A stretch of 64,000 nt of DNA from assembly GCA_965153455.1 (NCBI GenBank), contig OZ234499.1, positions 15,682,271 through 15,746,270 of the forward strand, in the 5' to 3' direction. The stretch's first letter is position 1; the number at the start of each line of letters is the position of its first letter. The notes beneath the pieces were generated by a model. The model worked only from the letters and a program-made list of their open reading frames with translations, searched no databases and had not been told where the DNA came from. The stretch is from Sphagnum compactum. Lineage: Eukaryota; Bryophyta; Sphagnopsida; Sphagnales. A program made the translations under genes and the position numbers. Below, in pieces: positions 1-11,248 of the stretch.

Positions 1-430
1 CATAGTTGGTTTAACCATAAAATATTTATTCATTGGTTAGTTTAATCATATTAACTTTATTCATGGTTAGTTTAGCCACAGTTGGTTTAACCATAAATTA
101 TTTATTCTTTAATTAGTTTGGCCATATTTATTTTAATCATGGTTAGTTCAATCAATTATAGTTTAGTCATAAAATATTTATTCATTGGTTAGTTTGGCCA
201 TATTTACTCTACTTATGGTTAGTTTAGCCATATTTATTCATTGGTTAACTTGGCCTTATTTATTTTATTCATGGTTAGTTTCACCATATTTATTTAGATA
301 TGGTTAATTGAACCATAATTAGTTTAGTCATGGTTATTTTTCTATAATTATTCTAATTTTTTGTTGGTTTAGCCATTATTAGTTTAATAATCATTAGTTT
401 TGCCATAATTAGTTTTTCCTAGGTTAAATT
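1..430. repeat. Degenerate short tandem repeat (GGTTAGTTTAGCCATA-like)
   Basis: The stretch is built from imperfect copies of a roughly 20-25 bp unit with the core ggttagtttagccata followed by tttattca-like spacers. Copies vary between agccata, aaccata and ggccata. It is very AT-rich with no coding potential. It may continue to the left of the window. Confidence 0.7.
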
Positions 431-1430
431 AACCACCTATTTAACTTATGCAATGTAAGTATGTGGTTAAATAACCTAAATACAATTAGTTTACATGTAG
501 GTGTATTTAATTGTACATAACCTACTTATATTCCACCTATTTAACTATATTTTAGCCTATAGGTAACTTAGTTATATAGGCTAGGGTAGGCCATTTATAT
601 ACTTATGATATATTTAAAATATATAAATTAGTGTATTTATCTAAAATACACTAATGAACATGTAATTGAATAGTTAAATATTAATTATTACAAATACATT
701 GTTGATAATATATAATGAATTAGGTCAAATTTGTAAGGATTAGTTATAATTTGGTTGTAATTATCAATCAACAATATAGTACATTATAACTACTTGATAT
801 TTTATATAATTCAAGGATTTATAATATGGTTGTAATTGTTAATTATAATTAAATAACTAGACAGTAAATATTAATAATTTTTATTTTAACTAAATTAACA
901 TACATATTTACCTACCTCTTTATTTATTTATTTACTTAATTTATGTATCTTACATAGTTATTTAAGATGTGTGAACTAAAAGGCTCTAGTGTTGTGTGAA
1001 CATGAAAATGTTTCTCTCTCCCAAAAGTTTGTCCCATATTGTTTGTCATCTTTTCCAAATGATGAGCAATATAAATAGATGCACCATTTGCATCGAAGAA
1101 ATAAGAAATATTTTTAAAAGGAAAGCCACTTAGGATGAACCAATTGAAAAGGCTTAATTTTAAAGGCCAAATTCAAAATGAAATAGGATTTTCTTACCTA
1201 GGTCATCTAGGTGTAGGCTTAATTTAGGTGGTGGACATTTAAGCATAATAAAGGTCATAGCTTAAGTTGCCTTAGCCTATTTAGGCTTCTATACCTAATT
1301 GCTAGTTATAGGCTCCTTGACTTAGGCCTAGGAGTTTAAGTTGTAGGTTCCTAAACATAGGGACTTTAGGAGTAGGTATCTAATTTTAGGTCTAACCTAG
1401 GTTATTTAGGATCTATCCATGTGGCATAGC
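431..1430. other. AT-rich intergenic DNA, no gene seen
   Basis: About 1 kb of very AT-rich sequence. From about 1200 a loose TTAGGCCTAG/ACCTAGG vocabulary recurs (for example 1255-1400), suggesting decayed short repeats. I see no reading frame, RNA gene or recognisable element. Confidence 0.6.
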
Positions 1431-1436
1431 CTAATG

Positions 1437-1620
1437 GCCAATTTTTAAATGCCACGTGACATAACATAGATGGCCAATGTTTAAATGCCATGTGGCACAA
1501 GCTAAATGGCCAATGTTTAAATGCCACATGGCATAACATAAATAACCAATGTTTAGATGCCACGTGGCTTAACTTGGGTGGCCATTGTTTAAATGTCGCA
1601 TGACATTTGCTTAGTCAAAA
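1437..1620. repeat. 36-bp tandem repeat with CACGTG-like palindromes
   Basis: Five units begin near 1437, 1472, 1508, 1544 and 1580, with a period of 35-36 bp. Each carries ggccaatgtttaaatgcca followed by a palindromic core of the form gccacgtggc or gccacatggc. The palindrome contains the ACGT core of plant G-boxes in several units. No gene lies within several kb, so a regulatory role is not supported. Confidence 0.75.
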
Positions 1621-1849
1621 TGGTGTTTGACTAATCAAAAAATCATTTGATTATTATATTGACTAGTCAAAAGTATTAGTTGAAATAACTAGTAAAAAAT
1701 GCCAACTTAGGCTTGGTCAAAAAATACATGACCTAGTCACAATGGACAGGTTCAAAACGATTTATCCAAAATGATTGGGAGGTTTTTTTTTACGCTTGTC
1801 CAAAATGGGTTTTTTTTTACCAAAATTTCTAGTAAGAAAAATAGAAATT

Positions 1850-4650
1850 CTAGTCATGTATGGAACTAGTCTTAATTTGGGTAAACATAACTCTATTATG
1901 AGGTTTTGTGTGATAATGTTCACACTTGCTCCTCCATCTATTAAAACATCTTCAACAATGTTCTTCCCAACTTGTACTTGGATAACTCCATTCGGTTATC
2001 TACTTCTATAACTGCTGTGTCTAATTCAGAATGTGTCTCAACCACTGTGGCTACACTAGGTTTTGATATTTGTTTAGTAGCTATATTTGGTTTTTCTAGC
2101 TTTAGTTTTTGCCACATATACTTTTTAAGATCTGGTGTTATTTTCATCAATTGACCTAACCTCAAAGTATAGGTAGTTACTAGCATCTGTTTATTGATAT
2201 TTTGGAATATTCGTTCCATAGACATAATTTTGTTGATAGGATTAACAAATAAACTTTGTGACACAATGGGTCCTGTGGACACTTCAGATTTTGGCAATCC
2301 TGCCCAACTTGTACTCCACTTTGTTTTTTTCCTTTGGAATCAAATTTTGTGATGGGTCTTCTACTTACATCTCCTGAATAGTCTTGATAAAAGATTGTTG
2401 TAATCTCTACTCCTTTTCCTAGTCAGCATCAAACTTCTTTTTGATTGGCTTTTTGTCCTTAAACACCTATTATTCAGTAACCTTGCTCCTTGTGATGGCC
2501 ATAATCACATCCACCATATGGATTGAAGGATTTGAAACCTTGGGTTTTACCACAACTTGTTTATCTGTTGGCTTCACTCCTTTGTTCTTAAACATATTTT
2601 ACATATCATTATACTTAGGAAAATCTATGATCTTATGTGTAGTATCACCACAAATATGACAGGAACACCTCATAGGCCTCTGTATTTTAATCTGTTGAGT
2701 ACTAATTTCAAAAACTACAGGAACAAGGTCTTCCCTCCTTTTGATTCTAGAAGTTTCAACATTATGATTTGTCTTGTGACAATTTGTATTATACATTCTT
2801 GTTTTCTCTGGAATGGTTTGAAGTTTTTAAGCTGATTTATTGTCTTACTATTCTATGGTATTGATAAATTACTTATGGCCTTTATTTCATAAATTCCTTC
2901 TTCACAAACCAAAGCTGCTTCCTTATGTTGTTGCAAAGTTTCTCTCTTCATACTTGTTGTTGCTACACGCAGATATGGTTGTAATCTCGATTTGAAAATA
3001 GTAATTAAGAAACTATTTGTTGTCTTGTGTTGAGGACTATTGGGCAACTTTCATAATGGACTTTCACTCTTTAATTCTTCTCCTGCTTGATTTTTTTAAC
3101 TGCAGGTAAATTTGTTCATCATTCTGAACTTTTCTATACTTTTTACAAAAAGCCAACTGCAATTCTGTAAAAGTACAATCTGGGTAATCTCCCGTATAAT
3201 TGTTATACCAGTTAAACACAATATCTCTGAGGGTAAAATTGAACAGATTGACAATTTTTGCATCATTTGTTTCATTATTTGCTTTAATGGTAACTTTTAA
3301 TACTCTGACATGGGCATTTGAATCAAATCTTTGACATATTTAGGATAGTTAAGTGGTCGACAATAAGGTTTATTTGGTGGTAATAGTGACCTGCCTGGAT
3401 GCACCATTGGTAATCCAAAATATCTTGAAGGTCTTAGAGGTCCTGGTGGATCTAAATCACTTCTTCCTTGATTTGATGGCTGATTAGCAAAAACTTTATT
3501 CACCTCTCGAAGCATATTTTCATGCAAACTCACAAATTTTGTTCCCCTTGGAGTTTGTGGTTTGGACTTATACCAACAACAATATTAACTGGTGCTGATA
3601 TAAACATAACTTCAATAACTGTAATTATAGACTGGGGCATTGCCACAAAATATAATGGCACAAATTATTAGTTCCATTCTAAAATTTGAAGTTCCTACAT
3701 AGGTAACTCCAATATTGTTTTGATTATTCAGATTCTAGAAATGCACAACAAATCCTTTCCTCACATTATCTTGAATAAATGGACATTCATTGATCTGATG
3801 TCTAATCTGATGGCAATATGTGCAATGTGGAGAATTTGGTCTTGGAACTGTGTTTACATTATGAATTCCTTTATTCCAATCCTTTGGAACTCCATTAACA
3901 ATGCTTCCATTCTGCTAATTAAATTTGGGTTCAATGTACTTCATTCTTACAGCCATAGGAACACCTTCTGTTATTGTTGGTTCTGCTCTTAGTACAATTA
4001 CAGTTTCTTGTTTAGTTACAAGTACCCGCTCAACTCCTTTGGATATTTTGATACCCTGAGTTACGACTTTTTGCTCAACAACATAGTGAGTTAGAGGTTC
4101 AAAATTTTGAACTCTTTATTGAAACTCTTCATTCTCTTGGCCTTCCCAATAATAAGGAGGTGAAGCAGATTTGTACCTTGGTACCACTTCCTCCCTTTTT
4201 GACTTGGTGAGTCTTTTTTTTTTTTCTTGAATCAAAGCATTAGAGTCCTGTTACTACATCAAATTTACTAATTCCAACACAACTCTTTGTCAAAGTTCAA
4301 ATTCCTGACTCTTTTGTGTAAATTCAACCTGTGAGTTTGCATTTTCAATCTAACGTTCTTTTTTCCTAGAGTTTTGTTATAGATTACTGGTGCGCTTTTG
4401 TGCTTCATGAATTCGCATTTCACGAGGAATAATTGGTGCTACCTGAAGCGTTTTATGGCCTTTGGGTCTTTTTTTTGTCAACAAATGTCTTTATGTCTAT
4501 TTGGAAAACTTTTCTAGGTGTTTCAAAGTGTTGATCTACTTGATCTTCATTTAAATTATTGTTAATAGTAGTGCCATTTTCCACTTGTTCATGTAATACA
4601 ACTTGATTTAATTGTCTCGTTAGACTTCTAGTTACAATTCTATTTTCCAT
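1850..4650 (-). mobile_element. Degenerate Ty3/gypsy-like retrotransposon, gag-protease part
   Basis: Read on the minus strand, broken frames run from a gag-like start at 4650 down to a protease at about 1850. A gag core near 3300-3060 contains FTLRDIVFNWYNNYTGDYPD-like text, the usual central gag pattern. A zinc-knuckle-like CHICGDTTHK lies near 2660. Near 1975-1900 an aspartic-protease active-site pattern, LIDGGASVNIIT, is visible. Frameshifts and stops separate the pieces, and no reverse transcriptase or integrase follows below 1850, so the element is truncated and inactive. In gypsy elements gag packages the RNA and the protease cleaves the polyprotein. Motif order supports the call; exact boundaries and LTRs were not found. 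A candidate primer-binding region (TGGTGACCATCCC, minus strand) lies near 4870. Confidence 0.7.
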
Positions 4651-5280
4651 CCCTCCACATCCTAATCAAAATTTGAACAAACTTCTGCATTAGAACAAAA
4701 TCATCGCAATTAACTCTTTACTTAAATCTGCTAATAATGATTAAGATTTGAAAAAAAATGCAGAAAATGAAATTGAAATTCACTATCTAGCTATAAAAAC
4801 AAAAATTTCAGCAACAAAACATAACTTCATTTTGAAATTCACTTTAAATTCAGACCCTGGGATGGTCACCAAATGGTAAATACAAAACTTCTAATCCTAT
4901 ATTTTGGTCTAAAATCTGGACTAAAATATAATAAAACTAATATTAATAAAATTTTCTCATTCAAATCTATTTAGAACTAGTTTTAGAATTAGAATATAGT
5001 AATGAAAGTATGATAAAAAAAACATCAAAACAACAACTTTGATTATGGAAACAATGTTTTTCCATAAATCAAAACATATTTATTTCATACTCCATTAAAG
5101 TTCCATATTCTACAATACAATCCTCCTCATCTCTTTCTCTTTTCCAAAGATATACCTAAAAAAAACAGTCCTATGTTCTATTCAAATTCAAATGGTGATA
5201 AAAATTATGTAATCTAGTTAGAAATTCTTATAAACAATAACTAGGTAAATAGACATATACTAACTAATAATTACCACAAG
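4651..5280. other. AT-rich stretch between two gag relics; possible LTR remnant
   Basis: No coding potential. It lies upstream, in element orientation, of the 1850-4650 gag and between it and a related relic, which is where an LTR would be expected. I could not identify paired TG...CA ends. Confidence 0.35.
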
Positions 5281-6690
5281 TAATTATTCCTTAATAGTAA
5301 ACACCATTTGGGGTGTCCCAACTTTAGTAGTTGCTGGTGGTAGTCTCGAATTCGTGTTCAAATTCCTTCCCATCGAGACTTTGCTTGATCCACAATTCAA
5401 ATTTGATGTAGATTCAATTAGTATTCCACTTTGACAACAATTGTGCTAGGTGCAACAATCGTTTCCACTCTTGTAGTTGTTATGACAACATTAAGTGATT
5501 GAATAACCTCTATTACAACAAATTAGCTCTAAATTTTAGCAACTACCACTTCTAACACTCTTCATGAAGCTAAGTTGATTCGAGTTTGATAATGCCCCAT
5601 TCTGTGGTTACCCATTGGTATCTTCTATGGTGTATAATGTGGATGTGAATACACCTCTAATATTCAGCTCCTAAATTGAATGGATGGATGAATCTGTCAA
5701 CTTTGTGCTCCTAATTGACTTCCCAACTCCATGCCTCTTAGTCTGGTTTGGACTATAAGAATTCCTGGTTCTTGGTCCTATGATTGATACATTAATGTTC
5801 TTGCCACATTCTGTAATTCCACATATCTAGTAATACTTATTTTGATGTGAAAAGGCACAAGGACAATTCGTAATTGCATGTCCTTCTAATTCCTCATAGA
5901 ATGCACAGATTCTTGAAAGTAATCTACCTGCCTTCGAATCCATAGATTCATGATCCTGTGTTTCGGCTATGTACTTTATTTGATCCAACTTTGGATTTCC
6001 TTGATGTGAATATGATTATGGTACTTCATCTAACACATTCACTTGTGCTTTTGCATATTTAGATGATTATAGGTAATTTTCCTTAGTCTCCTCAAACACA
6101 TTGATATTGGTGTTTTCTTCCACCTCCCAATCTTCCACTGGTTCATAATAATCTGGAGATGTAGACTGGTACACAAATCGAGATTCTATGCCTCTTGTAA
6201 TATCCCTTCTTCGGCTAATTACCAATTCTAGACTTGAGATTTTTGCCAATTAATCAAGTACTACAGAAGTCCCTACATCTTGATCTCTACGACTTTCAAC
6301 CACAAATTATGGCTAAAAAATATACTGCACCCACCCATTTGGGTCAGTATTCAATTTTTCTCCATGAAGATCATCATCTGTGATTGTGCCTTCTCTGAAG
6401 ACCACTAGTCCATACTTCACATTTTACCACCTCTTGTGGTAGAAATGACTTGTGCCCTGAACTCATTTGTTTAACATTAGATTCCGTTATGGGGTTTCTG
6501 TAATTTTCGCATACTCCTCTCCATTTTCAAGATTGTCTTCTATTTTTCTTGTAGTAACTTGACGATTTGCTTCCAAATCTAATTGTCATTATAAACTTCG
6601 GGCCACCATTTTATTCATCTTGTTTCACAATCCTTCTTCTTCAAAGTCTATAGATCACTTTACAGTCAATCGCTTAAACCTTTAATGTTT
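5280..6690 (-). mobile_element. Second degenerate gypsy-like gag relic
   Basis: On the minus strand many short broken frames resemble the gag of the neighbouring relic. Near 6150 the text YQSTSPDYYEPVEDWE parallels YKSASPPYYWEGQE near 4160 in the first relic. A zinc-knuckle-like CAFYEELEGHAITNCP lies near 5880, with the second cysteine replaced by tyrosine. Only one 60-residue frame (6249-6067) stays open; stops are frequent elsewhere. The two relics share strand and order, so they are either two insertions of one family or an old tandem duplication. Confidence 0.5.
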
Positions 6691-7827
6691 TCTAACATAC
6701 CCTTTTTAAATTTGAATTAAAAACTAAACCTCTTCTTTTGAACACCTTCATTTACAATATAAACAATGAAAATGGTATCAAACCCTCTTGTCTCAGTTAA
6801 AAAACAGAAAAAATTCTCCAAAAGATGGTTGCTAAATGGTGGATTAAATTTTTACCGTAACAACAAATTTGCACTATAATATGTACACATTCAAAATTCC
6901 TACCTTGATATTAAACGCACCTGCCTATGCAATTCATTAAAACACCAAATTCATAGTTATTCATATAACCAGAATCTATACTTCAAAATATAATGTAAAA
7001 AATCCAAAAACATAATTACAATTCATTTTCTTAAAATTTTGATATTACATAGAATTTACACAACAATATAAATATGAAAATAATTGTAAAAATTTGTACT
7101 TCTTTTATTTACTAAAAACTCCAATCAAATTACAACAAAAATTCCATGTTTTGTTAAAATGAAATCAAAACAACAAGATGAAATCTATGGTACATCAAAT
7201 CCAAAATTTGTAGTTTTTTGCTACAAAATACTTACATCTATTTCCTTATTCTAAAACTATGTGTTTAAGCATGAAACTCCTTTTTCCAAAACTCTCCTTT
7301 TTGGGTAGTCTCGAAGTCACAATCAACATGATTCAAACTAAACAAAAATTCAAAATTTAAACCTCCAATGTCCAATGATCAATCCCTATCCTTTATGCCT
7401 TGTTCATCCAAAACAATGTAATCTGCCTACCCCCTTAATAGTAGGTCCATTCATTTCCAACCCTAATCAAGGTTTTTACTAAGTAAGAGTTATTGTGTGA
7501 GACCTCATATTTGGGATAGGTTAATTTTTGTCAAAGGTCAAATGATCATGTAGTGCAACCAGACTAGCTACGAAGGATGCCACAATGATAACTATGTTGT
7601 TGGTTCTAATTCAAACCCCTTTGCTCTAGCAAAAAGCTCATTTGTTGAATGTGCATCCTTGAAATGTTGCCATAGTTGCTCACTACATGCACTTGATGAA
7701 TGTGTCATTTGGTCATTGTTAATAGGAAAAGAAGGTTTAATTCTTTATTTTTTCAAATGAAGGCAATCGTTTTGTCTTGGTGGGTTTCTGAAACATGTAG
7801 GAGCCCAAATGGAAGTGGTGAGGAAAT
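6691..7827. other. Intergenic AT-rich DNA, no gene seen
   Basis: AT-rich, with many stops in all frames. A segment near 6820-6850 resembles the candidate primer-binding region near 4870 (CCATTTRGYRACCATC on the minus strand), so part may be LTR remnant of the second gag relic. Confidence 0.4.
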
Positions 7828-7830
7828 GAT

Positions 7831-7959
7831 CACTATGCCAAAACATGGCATCCATTATTAAACTGATACAACTACACATGGCATAAATGACTAGAAATGG
7901 CATAAATGACTAACCTAGTTGAAAAGGACTAGTCATGAATGCCATGTTTTGGCATAGTG
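7831..7959. mobile_element. CACTA-type MITE with perfect 21-bp TIRs
   Basis: A 129-bp element bounded by perfect 21-bp terminal inverted repeats (7831-7851 and 7939-7959). Each terminus reads CACTATGCCAAAACATGGCA plus one base, inward. It is flanked by a 3-bp direct repeat, GAT, at 7828-7830 and 7960-7962. CACTA ends with a 3-bp target duplication are the hallmark of the CACTA (En/Spm, CMC) superfamily. The interior has no coding capacity and contains two copies of aaatggcataaatgacta. It is therefore a non-autonomous derivative, and its intact ends suggest fairly recent insertion. Confidence 0.85.
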
Positions 7960-8390
7960 GATTAGCACCACATGTTTATGACAAAAAACCTTCACAATAC
8001 TTCATGGAAACACAAGTTCATTTCATGAGTTGTTCAACATTTTCTAATGACACTTGTATCCTTGTATACGTATCTTCATTTTGACTAGTTTTTTTATTGT
8101 ACAATAATCATTTCCAATAGCTTCCACATTTTTTTTTCTTTTAAAAAAACATACAATTTTGATTTTTACGACTGCAACTTGGGTTATATGTTTTGTAAAT
8201 GCAATAATTAATTTATTAAAACCTGGTTTAGGGTTGAATGGTGAAGTAGGAGTTATATTCTACATTATTTTTATGTGTGTGTGTTGTTGGTTTGGAGCGT
8301 GAAGCTTTCATCTTCAAAATAGGTTACGATTTGTAAACATGTGTGATTGTTGTTGTTAGAGGTGTAAAAATTGTTGGGATTTTTAGGACA

Positions 8391-8580
8391 TAAATTATTA
8401 ATATCAATTTTGATTATCGAAAACCAGTACTAAAAATTAGTACCAAAAAGTACTATTGGAAACCATTACCGAAATTTAGTATCGAAAACTATTATAGAAA
8501 ATCTATTATCAAAAACCATTAGGTCAAAAACTACTATCGAAATTTATTATCGAAAACCATTATCGAAAATTGCTATTGAT
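8391..8580. repeat. Tandem array of ATTATCGAAAACC-like units
   Basis: Short imperfect units of roughly 18-22 bp repeat through the stretch (attatcgaaaaccattaccgaaatt and variants). The array abuts the 3' end of the open frame on the minus strand at 8582 and ends it. Confidence 0.7.
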
Positions 8581-8581
8581 T

Positions 8582-8866
8582 TTAAGGTTTATGTGATGTG
8601 GCTCGCATTGTAGTCAAAATGTCTTTAACACTAACTCTTGCATCCATGGATTGCCTTGCCCCCTCCTCATTCTCATGTGATGTGAAAAAATTGTGGGGGT
8701 CACAAGCAATCGCCATGTAATAGAAAATAGCCATATCATCTTCATCCATATCCTCCAATATTTCCTCATTACTTGAGGTAGAGGTGAAATGATTGGTATT
8801 AGAAGAGTAATGATTGCTAAAAGAGGAAACATGGCTTATACTTGAGGAAGACATCTTTGGTTGCAA
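8582..8866 (-). pseudogene. Truncated ORF, possibly N-terminus of a Harbinger-like nuclease
   Basis: A 94-residue frame starts at ATG 8866, rich in Ser/Asn at first and then acidic (SNEEILEDMDEDDMAIFYYM), and ends in VSVKDILTTMRATSHKP. Such an N-terminus, a Ser-rich leader then an acidic EE..EDMDED..AIFYY segment and an LTTMRAT-type run, resembles the start of plant PIF/Harbinger-type DDE transposases as I remember them; this is recognition by eye. The rest of such a protein (about 300 further residues with the DDE centre) is missing, because the frame runs into the 8391-8580 array. A TATA-like box sits about 40 bp upstream of the ATG. It could alternatively be an unrelated lineage-specific small protein. 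Confidence 0.35.
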
Positions 8867-8905
8867 ATGAAAATGAAGAGAAAAAAGTTTGGGAAAAGCT
8901 CCTCC

Positions 8906-8913
8906 TTATATAA
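8906..8913 (-). promoter_or_regulatory. TATA-like box upstream of the 8866 ORF
   Basis: The minus strand reads GGGTTATATAAGGAGG here, a good TATATAA match about 40 bp before the ATG at 8866. Position and sequence fit a pol II core promoter; there is no direct evidence of use. Confidence 0.4.
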
Positions 8914-9049
8914 CCCTTGTGGAAACCTTAAGTTACATGGATGAATTTTACATTCCACCTAGTTTAGACAAAACCCTAAAACTAGCTTTCTAAGCATGCA
9001 TTGATCATTCATTTGCATCCATGTAACCCCTTCTAAACCCTAGCTTGAC

Positions 9050-9640
9050 CAATAGCCAATAGCCAATGGTCAATAGGCAATAACCAATGGTCAAAAGCCA
9101 ATAGTCATAGATAGTGACCAATAACCATGGTCAATAGGCAATAGCTATAGGTAGTAACCAATAGCCATGGTCAATAACCAATAGTCATAGATAGTGACCA
9201 ATAACCATGGTCAATAAGCAATAGCTATAGGTAGTAACCAATAGCCATGGTCAATAGCCAATAGTCATAGATAGTGACCAATAACCATGGTCAATAGGCA
9301 ATAGCTATAGGTAGTAACCAATAGCCATGGTCAATAGCCAATAGCCAATGGTTAATAGTCAATAGCCATAACTAGTAAGATTTTGGCCAATGGTCAATGG
9401 CCAATAACCATGGTCAATAGCCAATAGCCAATGGTCAATAATCAATAGCCATAGCTAGTAGGAGTTTAGTTAATGGCTAGTAACCAATAGCCATATGTCA
9501 ATAGCCAATAGCCAATGTTAGCAAATAACCAATAACCAATAGTCCATAGCCACAACTAGTACCCAATTCTCAATGGCCAGTAGGCAATTGCCAATGGTCA
9601 ATAGCAAATAGCCATAGCTAGTAGCCAATAGCAAATGGTC
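9050..9640. repeat. CCAATAG-rich array with an 80-bp higher-order unit
   Basis: The segment is made of ccaatagccatggtcaatag-type short units. Between about 9110 and 9340 they are organised into an 80-bp higher-order unit: the marker ataaccatgg recurs at 9121, 9201 and 9281, exactly 80 bp apart. Outside this core the units degenerate. No coding potential. Confidence 0.8.
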
Positions 9641-9860
9641 TAAGAGGCGGGCAGCCCCTGGGCGAAAAAAAACAGTTTCATGTGCCCATGTCGGGGATCC
9701 CATTCTGGGTTTTCCCTGTTTGCTGTCGAGTTGGACCCGTATCCGGAGATTTTACGGACAACACTAAAGTAGGAATGAAAACTGAGACAGGGGATGAGAG
9801 GCGGGCCCAACTCCGGTTTACTTTACGGATAACTTTATTATAGTCAAACTTATTTGAAAG
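9641..9860. other. GC-richer segment after the array
   Basis: A sharp change to higher GC (gaggcgggcagcccctgggc and gaggcgggcccaactccgg at its two ends). The repeated gaggcgggc near 9650 and 9809 may mark an insertion. No gene recognised. Confidence 0.35.
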
Positions 9861-11248
9861 ATATTCTTTAAAGAGAACTACACATTAGCTTCTGCGAATA
9901 TTTAAAACAAAAAGTGATTGGTACAGGTGCAAAAAATGAAAGAAAACTTATGAATAATTGAAATGAAATGATTCCTAAGGAAGACCATAATATAACCAAA
10001 TTCATGAACATAACCTCTGTTAACTTAGATCCTCATTCATTACTATGGAAATTGTTCATATAGAAAATCATGAAAATTGGTAGAGTCAAGTAAACCGGAT
10101 GATGAATAAAAAATAGTATGTCATATATCATCCTATATAGTTGTATACATTTAATTTCATTTGAAAATAACTACCTTATTTGAATGATAAAATCAAGCTT
10201 GTTATATGAGATAAATTTAAATAAGTTCCATATCCAAATATATTTTTATTCAAAGCAGCCATATGTCAAGGTTTATTGAAAGGAGGAACAATAAACATAG
10301 TTTGAGAACATTTTATTTCAGGATTTACTCACCACAATCACAAATAATTTATAAGGTTCTTTAGGAGCCAATGACACAGGAATCACCAGTGGGGTTTTTT
10401 TTTTCTCAATTTTGTCAAGTGGGTGGACTGGCGATCATCCACAATAGGAATGAGCCATATTTGGCTAGAGGTCAGACAGTAAAGTAGTTTTCTAAAGATT
10501 CCTAGAGGTTTGATCATTTCACTATCAATTTCATAGTAAGTATCATTAGCCTTTAGCTTATTCATTTTGGATACATACTTAGTAACAATTTGTGACCGAT
10601 TCAGGCTTGTAGGAAAAGTTGATTGGCCCTAGCGGAGGATCAAGTGTGCTTCAAGAAAACTCTCGAAGATGTTGGTTCATAGGTGTGCTCATTTGGTCTG
10701 CCCGCAGAGCATAATATTTAGGTTTCTGTGGTCACAAGATGTTATAGCTGAGGCACAAAGTTGTAGTATTAGAAGAATCAACTTCTTTTGATTAAGTCTC
10801 AGTTGCTATGGATCTCTACACTTCTAGATCCATGATGGAGACTTTATTAAGTGAATATGTGGATGGAATGAAATCTCAGCGCGTTCCAATTTAAAGGACG
10901 CCTTAGGAGTATCTAGATATCATTTATTTGGAGTAGATTACCAGGATCAGGGTAGGCGAACTATTAGTACATGGTGGAAGGATCAAAACTAATTACAGCT
11001 TTCTTGGAGGTACTGAATGTCTAACACAGGGGTCTCTTCGGTGCAAGTTTGTAGCTCGAGCAATTTAACCCATCCCTTCAAGTTCTCTGCAAATTCCTGC
11101 CAAGTGTGCTAATAGTTGTCACAGCTGCGATGTGGCCCATTGGCCTGCATTGACCAAACGGAATGACTATATATTGATAGTCTATGTATCATTAATACTA
11201 CCCTCTATATGTCGGTAGAGATATTCTCTAAGCATCCTGCCAAGTGTA
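9861..11248. other. Intergenic DNA downstream of the SERAC1-like gene, no gene seen
   Basis: Short frames only. Part of it may be 3' untranslated or decayed transposon sequence; nothing recognisable. Confidence 0.4.

Noticed and set aside
4651-5280. A clear LTR pair for the gag relic
   Set aside because: I could not find matching TG...CA-bounded repeats on both sides, so no LTR is claimed.
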